From Pseudomonadota bacterium (GTDB lineage Bacteria > Myxococcota > Myxococcia > Myxococcales > Myxococcaceae): a stretch of DNA of 32,096 bases. The notes beneath the pieces were generated by a model that worked only from the letters and a program-made list of their open reading frames with translations, made no database searches and had not been told where the DNA came from. The stretch is taken from positions 1-32,096 of the forward strand of contig JAFAAN010000130.1 of the NCBI GenBank assembly GCA_023426545.1. The letters run 5' to 3'. Position 1 is the first letter of the stretch. Each line of letters opens with the position of its first letter. Shown piece by piece: positions 7,742-15,453 of the stretch. The translations under genes were made by a program, and so were the position numbers.

Positions 7742-9391
7742 TCAGTAGTTGAGGGCGTCGTTGAACCAGCGCTTGCTGAGGTTCCACTCGGGAATCATCA
7801 CTTGCATGGCGCTCTCCTCCCAGTGGGTCTTCACGGGAGCCAGGCGCGCCGTCCACAGCGGGTTGAAGAAGTTGGGCTCCTCCTTCCAGTCGCCGGGCCG
7901 GTGGTAGACGGCGCGGCCCACGGCCATGGCCATCATGCCCCCCGTCGTGTGGCGGAAGTGCTCGGCGTCACCGTCGATGTCCTCGCCGTTCTTCATGTAG
8001 TAGCCGCCCACGTGCTTCCACGTCATGTCGAGGTAGCCATCGCCCACCACCTTCTCCCCCCTGCCGTCCACCCGCCCGGACGCGTTCGCCATGAAGGCGT
8101 TCTCGGACAGGTTCTTCATGTGGAAGACCTCCGGCTCGGCGTCACCCTGGCCATTGCCCCGGTCGGCGCCCATGTCCTTGGAGAGGACGGTGACGTTGCA
8201 GGGGTAGCTGAAGTGGTACTGCCAGGGGCGCATGAAGCTGGTGTCGGAGGTGATGAAGGGCGTGATGCCCATCCAGTCGTGGTGGTCGTCCGTCTTGCGG
8301 CGGCCGTACTCCTGATGGAAGCCGCCCTGCGCGTCCGCGGCGGCGCGGAAGCGGAGCTGGAAGACGGTGTGCCAGCGGCCGATGTAGCAAAGAGGCCGCG
8401 TGCGAATCCGGATGTCGTCCGAGGCGAAGAGCTGGTCCTTGCGGTTGTCCTCGAAGTCCTCGGAGAAGCTCTTGATTTGACTGTCCGCCGTCTTCTGGAT
8501 GCTCAACTCGAAGACGGCCAGGCAGGGGCTCAGGTTCCACCGCCGGCCGATGAGGAAGGGCCCCTTGCCGACGGCCGTCCATTGCCGCCGCGCGGCATTG
8601 GCCAGATTGCCCATGAGCAACCGGTACTTGGCCATGTCCGGGTCGGAGAGCTTGTTGTCGCGCATCAGCCTGGCGCGCTTGCTCAGGCCGGTCGGGTCGC
8701 TGATGTCCACGCTGCCGCTGCTGTGCGGCCCGTCGTCGAGCGAGTGGAGGAAGTTCTTCAGGTTCGAGTAGTTGGTGTTCGTCGCCGCGCGCAGCGCGTT
8801 GATGCCGGGGTTGGAGCTGCCCTGCCCGTTGGTCATCGAGGCGCCCACCTGGGCCTTGGCGTCGGTGCCCTGGATGACCTTCGATGAGCTGGAGGTGACG
8901 AGGTCCAGCAGGGTGCCGTAGAGCATGGCCTCCTGCGCCAGCCAGAGCGCGATGTTGAGCCCCGTGAGGATGGGGATGAGCGCCCGGGCGACCACCTCCA
9001 CGGCGGACTTCCAGAGCTTGATGGCTTGCTCCACCGCGGCGAAGACCGCGCCTATCACCGGGACGTATTTGAGGACGCTGGCCGCGACGCGGATGGTCTG
9101 GTCCAGGTACACGGCGTGGCTCACGTAGGACATCACGGTGAGCATGGCCGAGTAGTGCACGATCATGGCGCGGTTGGTGTACGCCAGGAAGTTGTAGGCC
9201 CGGGCCTCCTTCACCGCGATGGAGTAGGCCTGGGCGTCGGCGGCGTCCTGGAGCTTGATCTTCTCGTAGACGCCGTGGCCGATGCTCACGGAGGCCATCA
9301 CGCTGACCGCCAGCACGAGCATGGCGACGGCGCCGATGACCATGGCCTGGCCGCGTTCGTCACGGCGCATCCTGCGAAGAAGGCGGAACAT
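7742..9391 (-). CDS. TadG-like pilus-assembly protein
   Basis: A 549-aa protein. The N-terminus (RRDERGQAMVIGAVAMLVLAV) has the TadG-type pilin-like helix: a Gly in the leader but Ile instead of Glu at +5, so it is probably retained as an anchor rather than processed like a TadE pilin. The following KIKLQDAADAQAYSIAVKEAR is the characteristic TadG/TadE-like DAADAxA segment. A second hydrophobic stretch occurs near 105-160, then a large exported domain. AGGAG lies six bases before the ATG. It is the second gene of the operon, 37 bp after the TadE-like gene. In Tad systems TadG is an envelope protein of the pilus-assembly apparatus; its exact role here is unknown. Confidence 0.85.
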   Translation of the reverse strand: MFRLLRRMRRDERGQAMVIGAVAMLVLAVSVMASVSIGHGVYEKIKLQDAADAQAYSIAVKEARAYNFLAYTNRAMIVHYSAMLTVMSYVSHAVYLDQTIRVAASVLKYVPVIGAVFAAVEQAIKLWKSAVEVVARALIPILTGLNIALWLAQEAMLYGTLLDLVTSSSSKVIQGTDAKAQVGASMTNGQGSSNPGINALRAATNTNYSNLKNFLHSLDDGPHSSGSVDISDPTGLSKRARLMRDNKLSDPDMAKYRLLMGNLANAARRQWTAVGKGPFLIGRRWNLSPCLAVFELSIQKTADSQIKSFSEDFEDNRKDQLFASDDIRIRTRPLCYIGRWHTVFQLRFRAAADAQGGFHQEYGRRKTDDHHDWMGITPFITSDTSFMRPWQYHFSYPCNVTVLSKDMGADRGNGQGDAEPEVFHMKNLSENAFMANASGRVDGRGEKVVGDGYLDMTWKHVGGYYMKNGEDIDGDAEHFRHTTGGMMAMAVGRAVYHRPGDWKEEPNFFNPLWTARLAPVKTHWEESAMQVMIPEWNLSKRWFNDALNY

Positions 9392-9428
9392 GAGGGGCTC
9401 CTGCCGGGGACGGGGCGGAAGGGATGGT

Positions 9429-10259
9429 TCAGCTATCGACCGCGCACCGGGCCGGGCCGTAGGTGTCGTTGTTGAAGAGGTTGGACTGCATGCGCATGGA
9501 CCACGTCGCCGTCAGCGGCATGACGTACTGGCCCCGCCCAGCGAGCGTGCTCAGGGCACGGTGGTCGTCGTCGCGCTCCGCGCCGCGGCGCTCCAGGTAC
9601 GCGGTGGCCGCCTGGCCGCCGACGCGCTTGTTCTCGAACTGGAGGCCCCGCAGCTCGTCCAGGTACTCGCGCCCCATGTAGAAGCTGTGCAGCTGCCAGT
9701 TCGCGAAGGGGATGCGCATCTCGTAGAAGTAGGTCAGCCGGATGGAGAGGAGGTTGGCCTCGATGACGCGGTCGTCCCGGATGTCGTCGTAGTCAATCTC
9801 CAGTCCCTGCATGTGCGAGCCATAGGTGCCGAACAGGCCCGCCAGGTCGCTGCTCCGGGGGTTGACCACCTCGAGCCGGAATAGAGGCAGCCCGCCCGCG
9901 GTGTAGAACACCGACCGGAAGGTGTTCCCCGCGAAGCCGAAGAGATGGCGGGAGTAGCTGTGGTGGACATCCATGGCGAGGTCCAGGGTGTCCACGCGGC
10001 TGCCCTGGCCCGCGAGGGGCGCCAGCGTCGGCAGCAGCGCTGACAGCGCGGCCTTCCGCATGATGTTGCAGTCGCCGTGGTTGACGATGCCCGCGCGGGC
10101 GGCGCGGTAGGCGCCGTACTCCGTCATCAACCGGGCGTGGTGCACCATGCCCAATTGGATGGTGCCCAGGACGAGGAAGACCATCATCGGGACGATGAGC
10201 GCCGTCTCGACCGCGGCCTGGCCGGACTGACGGCGACTTCGGGCGGACATGGGGTCCAT
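9429..10259 (-). CDS. TadE-like pseudopilin, first gene of operon
   Basis: A 276-aa protein with a basic leader ending in QSG13, then QAAVETALIVPMMVFLVLG. Gly at -1 and Glu at +5 (E18) fit a type IVb prepilin cleavage site, and the hydrophobic helix is followed by an exported domain. Two possible ATGs are present. The first (10259) is three bases from GAGAGG, the second (10250) twelve bases, so neither is ideal and the first is kept. It opens the minus-strand operon that runs to 5542 and lies downstream of a candidate promoter. Inferred role: pseudopilin of a Tad-like surface or secretion structure whose motor genes are not in this window. Confidence 0.85.
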   Translation of the reverse strand: MDPMSARSRRQSGQAAVETALIVPMMVFLVLGTIQLGMVHHARLMTEYGAYRAARAGIVNHGDCNIMRKAALSALLPTLAPLAGQGSRVDTLDLAMDVHHSYSRHLFGFAGNTFRSVFYTAGGLPLFRLEVVNPRSSDLAGLFGTYGSHMQGLEIDYDDIRDDRVIEANLLSIRLTYFYEMRIPFANWQLHSFYMGREYLDELRGLQFENKRVGGQAATAYLERRGAERDDDHRALSTLAGRGQYVMPLTATWSMRMQSNLFNNDTYGPARCAVDS

Positions 10260-10327
10260 GAACCTCTCAAAGGCTTACAGTGAACCTCCCCCTCGCACCG
10301 ACCCGTGTCTGATGTCTTCGTATGAAA

Positions 10328-10359
10328 GCCTATTGGAAATCTATCTCGTGACAATAGGC
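10328..10359. repeat. Inverted repeat overlapping promoter -10
   Basis: Perfect 8-bp arms GCCTATTG (10328-10335) and CAATAGGC (10352-10359) are separated by 16 bp. The right arm contains the candidate -10 of the pseudopilin operon. The centre-to-centre distance of 24 bp, about two helical turns, suits a dimeric regulator, though an RNA hairpin is also possible. Confidence 0.5.
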
Positions 10360-10378
10360 GCGCCTGCCATTCTGACAA
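10351..10378 (-). promoter_or_regulatory. Candidate housekeeping promoter of the pseudopilin operon
   Basis: On the minus strand TTGTCA (10378-10373) and TATTGT (10356-10351) are separated by 16 bp, matching the -35 and -10 consensus at 5/6 and 4/6. It lies about 95 bp upstream of the first TadE-like start, in the AT-richest stretch of the gap. Confidence 0.45.
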
Positions 10379-10391
10379 GGAAAAGACAGAC

Positions 10392-10411
10392 ACCTGCCCT
10401 TCAGGGCAGGT
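10392..10411. repeat. 20-bp palindrome
   Basis: ACCTGCCCT and AGGGCAGGT are perfect 9-bp arms separated by TC. It is just upstream of the -35 of the minus-strand promoter. It could be an operator, or a terminator-like hairpin, though no T-tract follows. Confidence 0.5.
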
Positions 10412-10652
10412 CGTACATGGGTCTGTGTGGCCTCGGCGCGCGTCGCCCGGCCGCGCTTCGCGGGGCAGGCGCGGCGGGGCATTGGCCGGTGAAGCCACGC
10501 ATCGGCCGCCCGCTCGGCCTGGGGGCATCCAGAGGGGTGGGCCTCCGAGGAAGCGGCGCCGCGTGCGTCGGGACGACGCACCTTTGTGGTGTGAATCCGA
10601 CGTGGCCGCGTCCCAACCCGGGCGCGTGCCCTTGCCCGAGAGGAGTCAGCCC

Positions 10653-10856
10653 ATGGAAATCGTTGGCGCCACGATTGTGGGAGTCGCCATCTTCTCCGTC
10701 CTCATCCTGGCCGTGATTGTAGGGGGCGCCATGGGGCACAAGCAGGAGCGCAACCTGCGCGAGCTGACCGAGCGCGAGCGCGCCGCTGGGCTGACGGGGG
10801 ACGTCACCATGAACGACATGGTGGGCGATTCATGTGACCGCGCCGTCCACACCTAG
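10653..10856 (+). CDS. Small single-helix membrane protein
   Basis: A 67-aa protein: one hydrophobic helix (about 3-26, GATIVGVAIFSVLILAVIVGG), then a charged, helix-prone cytosolic segment (HKQERNLRELTERERAAGL) and a short tail with one Cys. GAGAGG about eight bases before the ATG at 10653 supports the start. No family recognised. Its TAG and the TAG of the opposing gene share the same CTAG (10853-10856). Confidence 0.65.
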   Translation: MEIVGATIVGVAIFSVLILAVIVGGAMGHKQERNLRELTERERAAGLTGDVTMNDMVGDSCDRAVHT

Positions 10857-11788
10857 GCCTGGGCCGAGGGCGGACGCGGGAGGCGCTCGTGCGCGCCCGC
10901 GTCCGTGGGGAAGAGGGCGGCGAGCAGGGATTCGAGCAGGGCGCGCACCGCGGGCGCCAGGCGCACGTGCCCCAGCCAGTGGAGGTGCTCGGGCCGCAGG
11001 CGCGCGAGCGTGGCGGCCACGTACCGGCGGCGGTGCTCCGGGGCCGCTTCGCGAAAGTACGCGGAGGCGTCGCGCGTGAAGAAGGACAGCGCGTCCGCGG
11101 AGTCCAGCAGGCTCCAATGCCGCTCGTCGCAGGGGGGGCCGGCGCGCACCGCCAGCTCCCGCGCGCGCCGGCAGAGGGCGTCGTCCGCCCCCGCCTCCGC
11201 CAGCAGCGGGGCCACGCGGTCCGCGCCGCGCGCGGGGCAGGCCCGGCCGGTGGCCCGGAGCTCCTGGAGGGGGCGGGTGGGCTGCTCCGCGGCGCACAGC
11301 AGGGCCACGGCCTGGACGGGCACGTCCGCGTCCGGCCGAAGCCGCAGCGTCCACTGCCAGGTGTCCAGGGCGCGGTAGTAGGCCACGCGTGAGCCCGGAT
11401 GCCCCAGGTCATGCAGCGCGCGGTGGCGCGCCAGCAGCCGGTTGAACAGGGGCATGGCCGAGGCCGGGTTGCGGCGGCCCGTCAGGCACTGGTAGCGGGT
11501 GAGGATTTCGAGCGCGGCGAGCACCAGCGCCTCGTGGCTCGCGCCCTCCAGGTGGAAGGCCAGCCACTCGGTGCTCTCCGCCGCGTCGAGGAGGCGCCCG
11601 TCCCAGGCCATGGGGTCGAAGGCCGGCAGGTTCCACTCGGACGCATCCAGGCGGAGCACCCGCGCGCCCCGGCCCGCGGACAGCGGCGCGAGCTGCACCG
11701 TGGGGAACTCGTGCTGGACCAGGGGCCAGCCGTGGCCCGCGGCGGGGCCCTCGGTGCTGAAATCGGAGAGCAGGAGCTGGCGCAGCAT
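10853..11788 (-). CDS. Hypothetical protein with sequestered ribosome binding site
   Basis: A 311-aa soluble protein, no signal peptide, rich in Ala, Leu and Arg and probably mostly helical. An RHRALHDLGHP segment (121-131) recalls an HD pair but I cannot find the rest of an HD-domain motif set, so no function is assigned. The ATG at 11788 has a strong Shine-Dalgarno (GGGAGG, five-base spacing), but that sequence is the 3' arm of a 12-bp hairpin ending at the start codon (listed separately), so translation may be conditional. Its stop overlaps the convergent small membrane-protein gene. Confidence 0.75.
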   Translation of the reverse strand: MLRQLLLSDFSTEGPAAGHGWPLVQHEFPTVQLAPLSAGRGARVLRLDASEWNLPAFDPMAWDGRLLDAAESTEWLAFHLEGASHEALVLAALEILTRYQCLTGRRNPASAMPLFNRLLARHRALHDLGHPGSRVAYYRALDTWQWTLRLRPDADVPVQAVALLCAAEQPTRPLQELRATGRACPARGADRVAPLLAEAGADDALCRRARELAVRAGPPCDERHWSLLDSADALSFFTRDASAYFREAAPEHRRRYVAATLARLRPEHLHWLGHVRLAPAVRALLESLLAALFPTDAGAHERLPRPPSAQA

Positions 11789-11817
11789 GGCGGCCTCCCG
11801 GCAGGCGGGAAGCCGCC
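11789..11817 (-). promoter_or_regulatory. Hairpin occluding the ribosome binding site
   Basis: In the minus-strand RNA, GGCGGCUUCCCG (11817-11806) pairs with CGGGAGGCCGCC (11800-11789) around a 5-nt loop: 12 consecutive pairs with one G-U. The 3' arm contains the whole GGGAGG ribosome binding site and ends at the base before AUG. It could act as a translational switch (thermosensor, protein-binding or upstream-coupling site). The structure is direct; the regulatory role is inferred. Confidence 0.6.
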
Positions 11818-11952
11818 CGTGCAGGTCGCGCCCAAGCTGGCGTCAGGGGCCCCGCGTGCCTACTCCCTCCGAAGGTCCCGGCCGCATGTCGGGTACGCGA
11901 CGAAGGCCCGGCCGGGCGCGCTCCTCGTCCCTGGGAAGCGCGCGGCCGGAGG

Positions 11953-12189
11953 CTAGGGCCGGCCTGGATCCGCCGGCTGGTTGAAGGCGTAGGCGCTGGC
12001 GCCGGGTGCCCGGTCCTCGTGGAACAGGGGGCACTTGGCGCAGCTGAAGCTGTCCCAGTCCTTCTTCACCGCGACGTCGATGCAGGCGCCGTAGAAGCGG
12101 CAGTGCACGTTGCGGTGCTCTTCGATGGCGAAGGACTCGGCCCGCAGGGGCAGGCGGAACTCGGTGGGACGTGGCTGTGCGCAGGACAT
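11953..12189 (-). CDS. Small four-Cys (zinc-ribbon-like) protein
   Basis: A 78-aa protein with Cys-x5-Cys (CRFYGAC) and, 15 residues on, Cys-x2-Cys (CAKC), separated by IDVAVKKDWDSFS. A further Cys occurs at position 3. The spacing suggests one zinc site or, less likely, an iron-sulfur centre. Similar C-x-F-Y-x2-C...W-x2-F-x-C-x2-C small proteins are, from memory, common in deltaproteobacteria and lack a known function. GAGAGG lies four bases before the ATG at 12189. It is co-directional with the roadblock gene upstream (151-bp gap) and the hypothetical gene downstream (164 bp). Confidence 0.75.
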   Translation of the reverse strand: MSCAQPRPTEFRLPLRAESFAIEEHRNVHCRFYGACIDVAVKKDWDSFSCAKCPLFHEDRAPGASAYAFNQPADPGRP

Positions 12190-12340
12190 GATGCCTCTCT
12201 TGCCCCCCTCGTGGGACGTGTCCTTCCTCTACCTGCCGTTGCGGCGCGTCATTCCCGGCGCGCGGCCACGGGGCAGGTCCGGCGCGCGGCGAGGCACCCC
12301 GCCCGTGGGGCAGGCGGGCGCGCGGCCGCACGGGGCCGGC

Positions 12341-13210
12341 TCACACCTGGAGGGACTTCTCGACCTCGGACAGCTTGAAGCGCGCCATGGCGAGGTTCGC
12401 GCTGGCGCGGTGCAGGGCCACGTAGAGGAACAGGCCCTCCTTCGAGCCCAGGGGGCGGATGAGGTGGTACTGCTCGCCGAGCGTGATGAGGATGTCCTCG
12501 ATGCGGTCCTTGATACCCAGCAGGTGCATCGCCTTCATCTTGGCGCGGACCACCTCGGTGTTGGCCGCGGCCGCCGTCTCGACATTGAAGGACGGGCTGC
12601 TGCCGAGGCTGCCCAGGCACATGCCGCTCTTCGAGTCCGCCAGACAGGCCGCGAAGGCACCTTCAATCTTCAGCGCCTCTTCCAGGGACTGCTTCACGTT
12701 CGCCATGGCTTCGCTTTCTCCCAAGGGGTGGGTGGTGGGCTTCTGAGGGACCGCGGAAATCAGCTCGTCCAGGCCATACGTCAGCTGGCTGGAGTAGGTG
12801 CGGGGCTGCGGAACGAAGAGGGCCTGCGCGTCCTTGAGGGACAGCAGGGCCTCGAGCTGCTCCGCCATGTGCTGGCGCAGCAGGTCCCGCATGGTGTCCC
12901 GGGGCACCAGGCCCCAGGCCACCAGCGTCTCGCAGAAGTTGCCGCCGTTCTGCCGGCACTCCGCGACGACCTGCTCGACGTCCTCGCGGCTCACCACCTG
13001 CTCGCGGATGAGGACTGAAGAGAAGTTGAGCGCCCCCGGCCCGTTGAGGACCGCCCAGGCCACCTTCCGCGCGACGACGAAGATCCGCCCGGAGACGGTG
13101 GTGGACCTGACGACCACCTCTCCACCGAGTTTGCTCTCCAGTGCCTCGTGCAGCACGGTCCGTACGACCTGTCGAGGAGCTGGAGTCAGCGTTCGGGAGG
13201 CGGATTCCAT
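12341..13210 (-). CDS. DUF4388-like plus roadblock/LC7 two-domain protein
   Basis: A 289-aa cytosolic protein. Residues about 20-145 resemble the DUF4388/MshEN-like helical module of myxobacterial signalling proteins (NFSSVLIREQVVSREDVEQV). Residues 169-289, beginning MANVKQSLEEAL, form a roadblock/LC7 domain (DSKSGMCLGSLG, then a helix and VALHRASANLAMARFKLSEVEKSL). Roadblock proteins such as MglB regulate Ras-like GTPases in myxobacterial polarity and motility; whether this one does is inference, and no GTPase gene is adjacent. An in-frame TTG at 13240 is an alternative start, closer to the promoter. A weak SD (GGGAG, 11 bases) precedes the internal ATG at 12706, so the LC7 domain alone might also be made. 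Confidence 0.8.
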   Translation of the reverse strand: MESASRTLTPAPRQVVRTVLHEALESKLGGEVVVRSTTVSGRIFVVARKVAWAVLNGPGALNFSSVLIREQVVSREDVEQVVAECRQNGGNFCETLVAWGLVPRDTMRDLLRQHMAEQLEALLSLKDAQALFVPQPRTYSSQLTYGLDELISAVPQKPTTHPLGESEAMANVKQSLEEALKIEGAFAACLADSKSGMCLGSLGSSPSFNVETAAAANTEVVRAKMKAMHLLGIKDRIEDILITLGEQYHLIRPLGSKEGLFLYVALHRASANLAMARFKLSEVEKSLQV

Positions 13211-13578
13211 GGGGGAGGGTCCAGAGTGCTCCAGGGCCAATACGACTCAGGGGCGACGGCTGGGCTGAATGTATACAGCCGATTTAAATTATCGCAACCA
13301 TACTGCAAGATTGAGCGGAGTCCGCCGGGGGTGTGGGGTCATACAGACTCGCCTCGGGGCGGTGCAACCCGCCTCGTGGGCCTTCGTGGCGGTGAAAGGG
13401 GGGAGGCCGTTCACAATCGCTGACACACGCAGTGCGGAGTCCAGGGCGGGCAAGGCGTTGCGCCGGCCCCGCGCGCTCGCCAGCCCCGCCACGTCTTTCG
13501 CGGCGCGCCTGGGAGGAGTCCGGCCGGGAAGACGTCCAGCGTCTTCACCCTGTGGAGGCTTTCCTCGAAGATGCGGGC
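13211..13578. other. Intergenic region between divergent genes
   Basis: The 368-bp gap holds a short AT-rich island (13265-13320, including GATTTAAATTATCGCAAC) with the candidate promoter for the roadblock gene. The remainder towards 13578 is GC-rich and contains no convincing gene. A plus-strand promoter for the lipoprotein is not obvious. Confidence 0.5.
13270..13297 (-). promoter_or_regulatory. Candidate promoter of the roadblock gene
   Basis: Minus strand TTGCGA (13297-13292), 16-bp spacer, TATACA (13275-13270): 4/6 and 4/6 matches to the housekeeping consensus inside the only AT-rich island of the gap. Transcription would begin near 13263, between the promoter and both candidate starts (TTG 13240, ATG 13210). 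Confidence 0.45.
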
Positions 13579-15393
13579 GTGAATGCGTTCGTTCGAGGTC
13601 TCCGTCCTGCTCCCGCTCCATTCCATCATTGGCTGGGGGCCCTGGCCCTGGCCCTGGCGCTCGTCCTGTCCGGGTGCTCCGCCTTCTCCCGCGCGGTGAA
13701 GGAGGGGGACCTCGCCAGCCAGGAGCAGAAGTGGGCGGAGGCGGAGGCGGCGTACCTGCGCGCGCTGGCGGCGGACCCGGAGGCGTCCGAGGTCAAGGTG
13801 AAGCTGGGCAAGGTGCGCCAGGCCTGGAGCGAGGTGGTGCTGGAGGAGGCGCGCGCCATCCACGCCACCGGGGACCTGGACGGGGCGATGAAGCGGCTGG
13901 TGCGCGCGCTGGAGCTCAACGCGGACAACGTGCCGGCGCGCGAGCTGCTGGGTGAGACGCTGGATGCGCGCGTGGCGGCGGGCAACGCGGCGCTCAAGGC
14001 GGAGCGGCTGCAGGACGCGCGCGCCGAGTTCGAGGCGGTGCTGTCGGTGGCGCCGGACCACGCGGCCGCGAAGCGGGGCGTGGATGGCGTGCAGGTGGCC
14101 TGGGCGCGGCGCTGGTTCTCCACCGGCGAGGGGCTGGAGAAGTCGGGCAAGCTGGGCAACGCGCTGGTGGCCTATGTCCGCGCGGACCAGGAGCGCGTGG
14201 GGGCCACGGCGGCGCGTGAGCGGGCCGAGGCCGTGCGCCAGAAGCTGCGCGACGAGGTGGCCTTCCTCGTCGTGGCCACGCCCGTGGAGGACCGGGCCGG
14301 GGCGCCGGACGTGGCGCAGCGGCTGGCGGCCGGGCGGCTGGCGGCGATGCTGCCCACGAAGCTGCCCCTGCGCGTGGTGACGGAGGCCCCGGAGGGGCGC
14401 GAGGGCGTGAGGCTGGACCTGGCGCTGGAGCGGGTGTTGCCGCTCCAGGTGGTGGAGGAGTCGCAGCGCACGCAGCGCTATCTCGCCGGCAACCGCGCCG
14501 TGCCCAACCCGCGCCGCGCGGGCTTCGAGGGCAAGCTGCTGCAGGCCGAGCGCACCCTGGAGGACGTCGAGCGCAAGCAGGCCACGGCGCTGCGCGAGTA
14601 CCTGCGCATGCAGTCGGAGCTGACCATGGTGCGCGTGGCCGCCGAGCGCTGCCGCGAGCGCGAGCGCCGCGAGTGCCGGGATGCCCTGAAGGACTGTGGC
14701 GAGGCCGCGCGGGAGCTCAGCCGCCCGGGCCAGTTCCCCAGTGAGTGCAACCCGTCTCGCTGTGACGCCCGGGCCTGCTCCGCCGAGGAGCTGCTGCTGG
14801 TGGCGAAGGTCGCCGCGGCGCTGGACAAGGAGAAGGCCCTGGAGGCCGCGCTGGACAAGGCCGAGGGCCAGCGCACCCAGGTGCAGCGCCACCGGGACAC
14901 CACCTTCCGCGAGCCCATCACCGTGGAGGAGCCCATGTACTCGGACTTCGTGTTCGACGTGCAGCTCCACCGGCTCACCGTGACGGCCACCGTCACGGCG
15001 GTGATGCGGGACCTGCTCAAGGCGCAGCAGGTGCCCGCCCCCAACACGCAGGACTACGCGGTGATGCACGAGGACACGGCCCACAAGGGCTATGACCGGT
15101 ACGGCGTGCTCGCGGACCCCGTGCAGCTTCGCAGCGAGCTGGAGCTGCGCGTGGAGGTGGGCGACAAGGCGGTGGCGGACCTGGCCCGCCTGGTGAAGGA
15201 GCGCTTCGACGCCTATCGCGGCAAGCGCGTGGAGGATGCCCGCCGCGGCATGGTCCGTCCCGGCGCCGAGGATGTCGTGGAGACGGCCGTGCGCGCCCTC
15301 CTGCTCACCGCGGATGCACCGCCACAGGACATCCTCCAGCCGCTGGGACGTGCGCGCGGGCTCAACCGGCCCGAAGCGCTGGTGGGGCTCTGA
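13579..15393 (+). CDS. Large lipoprotein with TPR-like N-terminus
   Basis: From GTG 13579 the product is 604 aa. A signal peptide with lipobox LSGC (Cys33) is followed by TPR-like helical repeats (about 40-200: EGDLASQEQKWAEAEAAYLRAL and similar A-x2-A-x3-Y/F patterns), so it is an envelope lipoprotein on a protein-protein scaffold. A Cys-rich stretch occurs near residues 355-405 (CRERERRECRDALKDC ... CNPSRCDARAC), about seven Cys within 50 residues, probably disulfide-bonded. The C-terminal 200 residues are alpha/beta and unidentified. Start choice: longer in-frame starts exist (GTG 13552 among them) but GTG 13579 puts the hydrophobic core 20-30 residues in, as expected for a signal peptide. 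Strong codon bias and no neighbours in an operon. Function unknown. Confidence 0.8.
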   Translation: MNAFVRGLRPAPAPFHHWLGALALALALVLSGCSAFSRAVKEGDLASQEQKWAEAEAAYLRALAADPEASEVKVKLGKVRQAWSEVVLEEARAIHATGDLDGAMKRLVRALELNADNVPARELLGETLDARVAAGNAALKAERLQDARAEFEAVLSVAPDHAAAKRGVDGVQVAWARRWFSTGEGLEKSGKLGNALVAYVRADQERVGATAARERAEAVRQKLRDEVAFLVVATPVEDRAGAPDVAQRLAAGRLAAMLPTKLPLRVVTEAPEGREGVRLDLALERVLPLQVVEESQRTQRYLAGNRAVPNPRRAGFEGKLLQAERTLEDVERKQATALREYLRMQSELTMVRVAAERCRERERRECRDALKDCGEAARELSRPGQFPSECNPSRCDARACSAEELLLVAKVAAALDKEKALEAALDKAEGQRTQVQRHRDTTFREPITVEEPMYSDFVFDVQLHRLTVTATVTAVMRDLLKAQQVPAPNTQDYAVMHEDTAHKGYDRYGVLADPVQLRSELELRVEVGDKAVADLARLVKERFDAYRGKRVEDARRGMVRPGAEDVVETAVRALLLTADAPPQDILQPLGRARGLNRPEALVGL

Positions 15394-15453
15394 TGGCTTC
15401 CATTGCGACTGTCGCTTTTGAGGACGACTGAATTCGGGCGTCTTGCCAGAGGT

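Larger units (their letters stand above)
10260..10652. other. Regulatory intergenic region, 393 bp
   Basis: This gap separates the divergent pseudopilin operon and a small membrane-protein gene. Its first 150 bp are AT-richer than the surroundings and contain the minus-strand promoter, an 8-bp inverted repeat and a 20-bp palindrome, listed separately. From 10430 to 10640 the sequence is again GC-rich and I see no gene in it. Confidence 0.6.

Noticed and set aside
12250..12340. Direct repeats of GGCGCGCGGC in the gap before the roadblock stop
   Set aside because: They are low-complexity GC-rich sequence at about the density expected by chance here, with no regular spacing.
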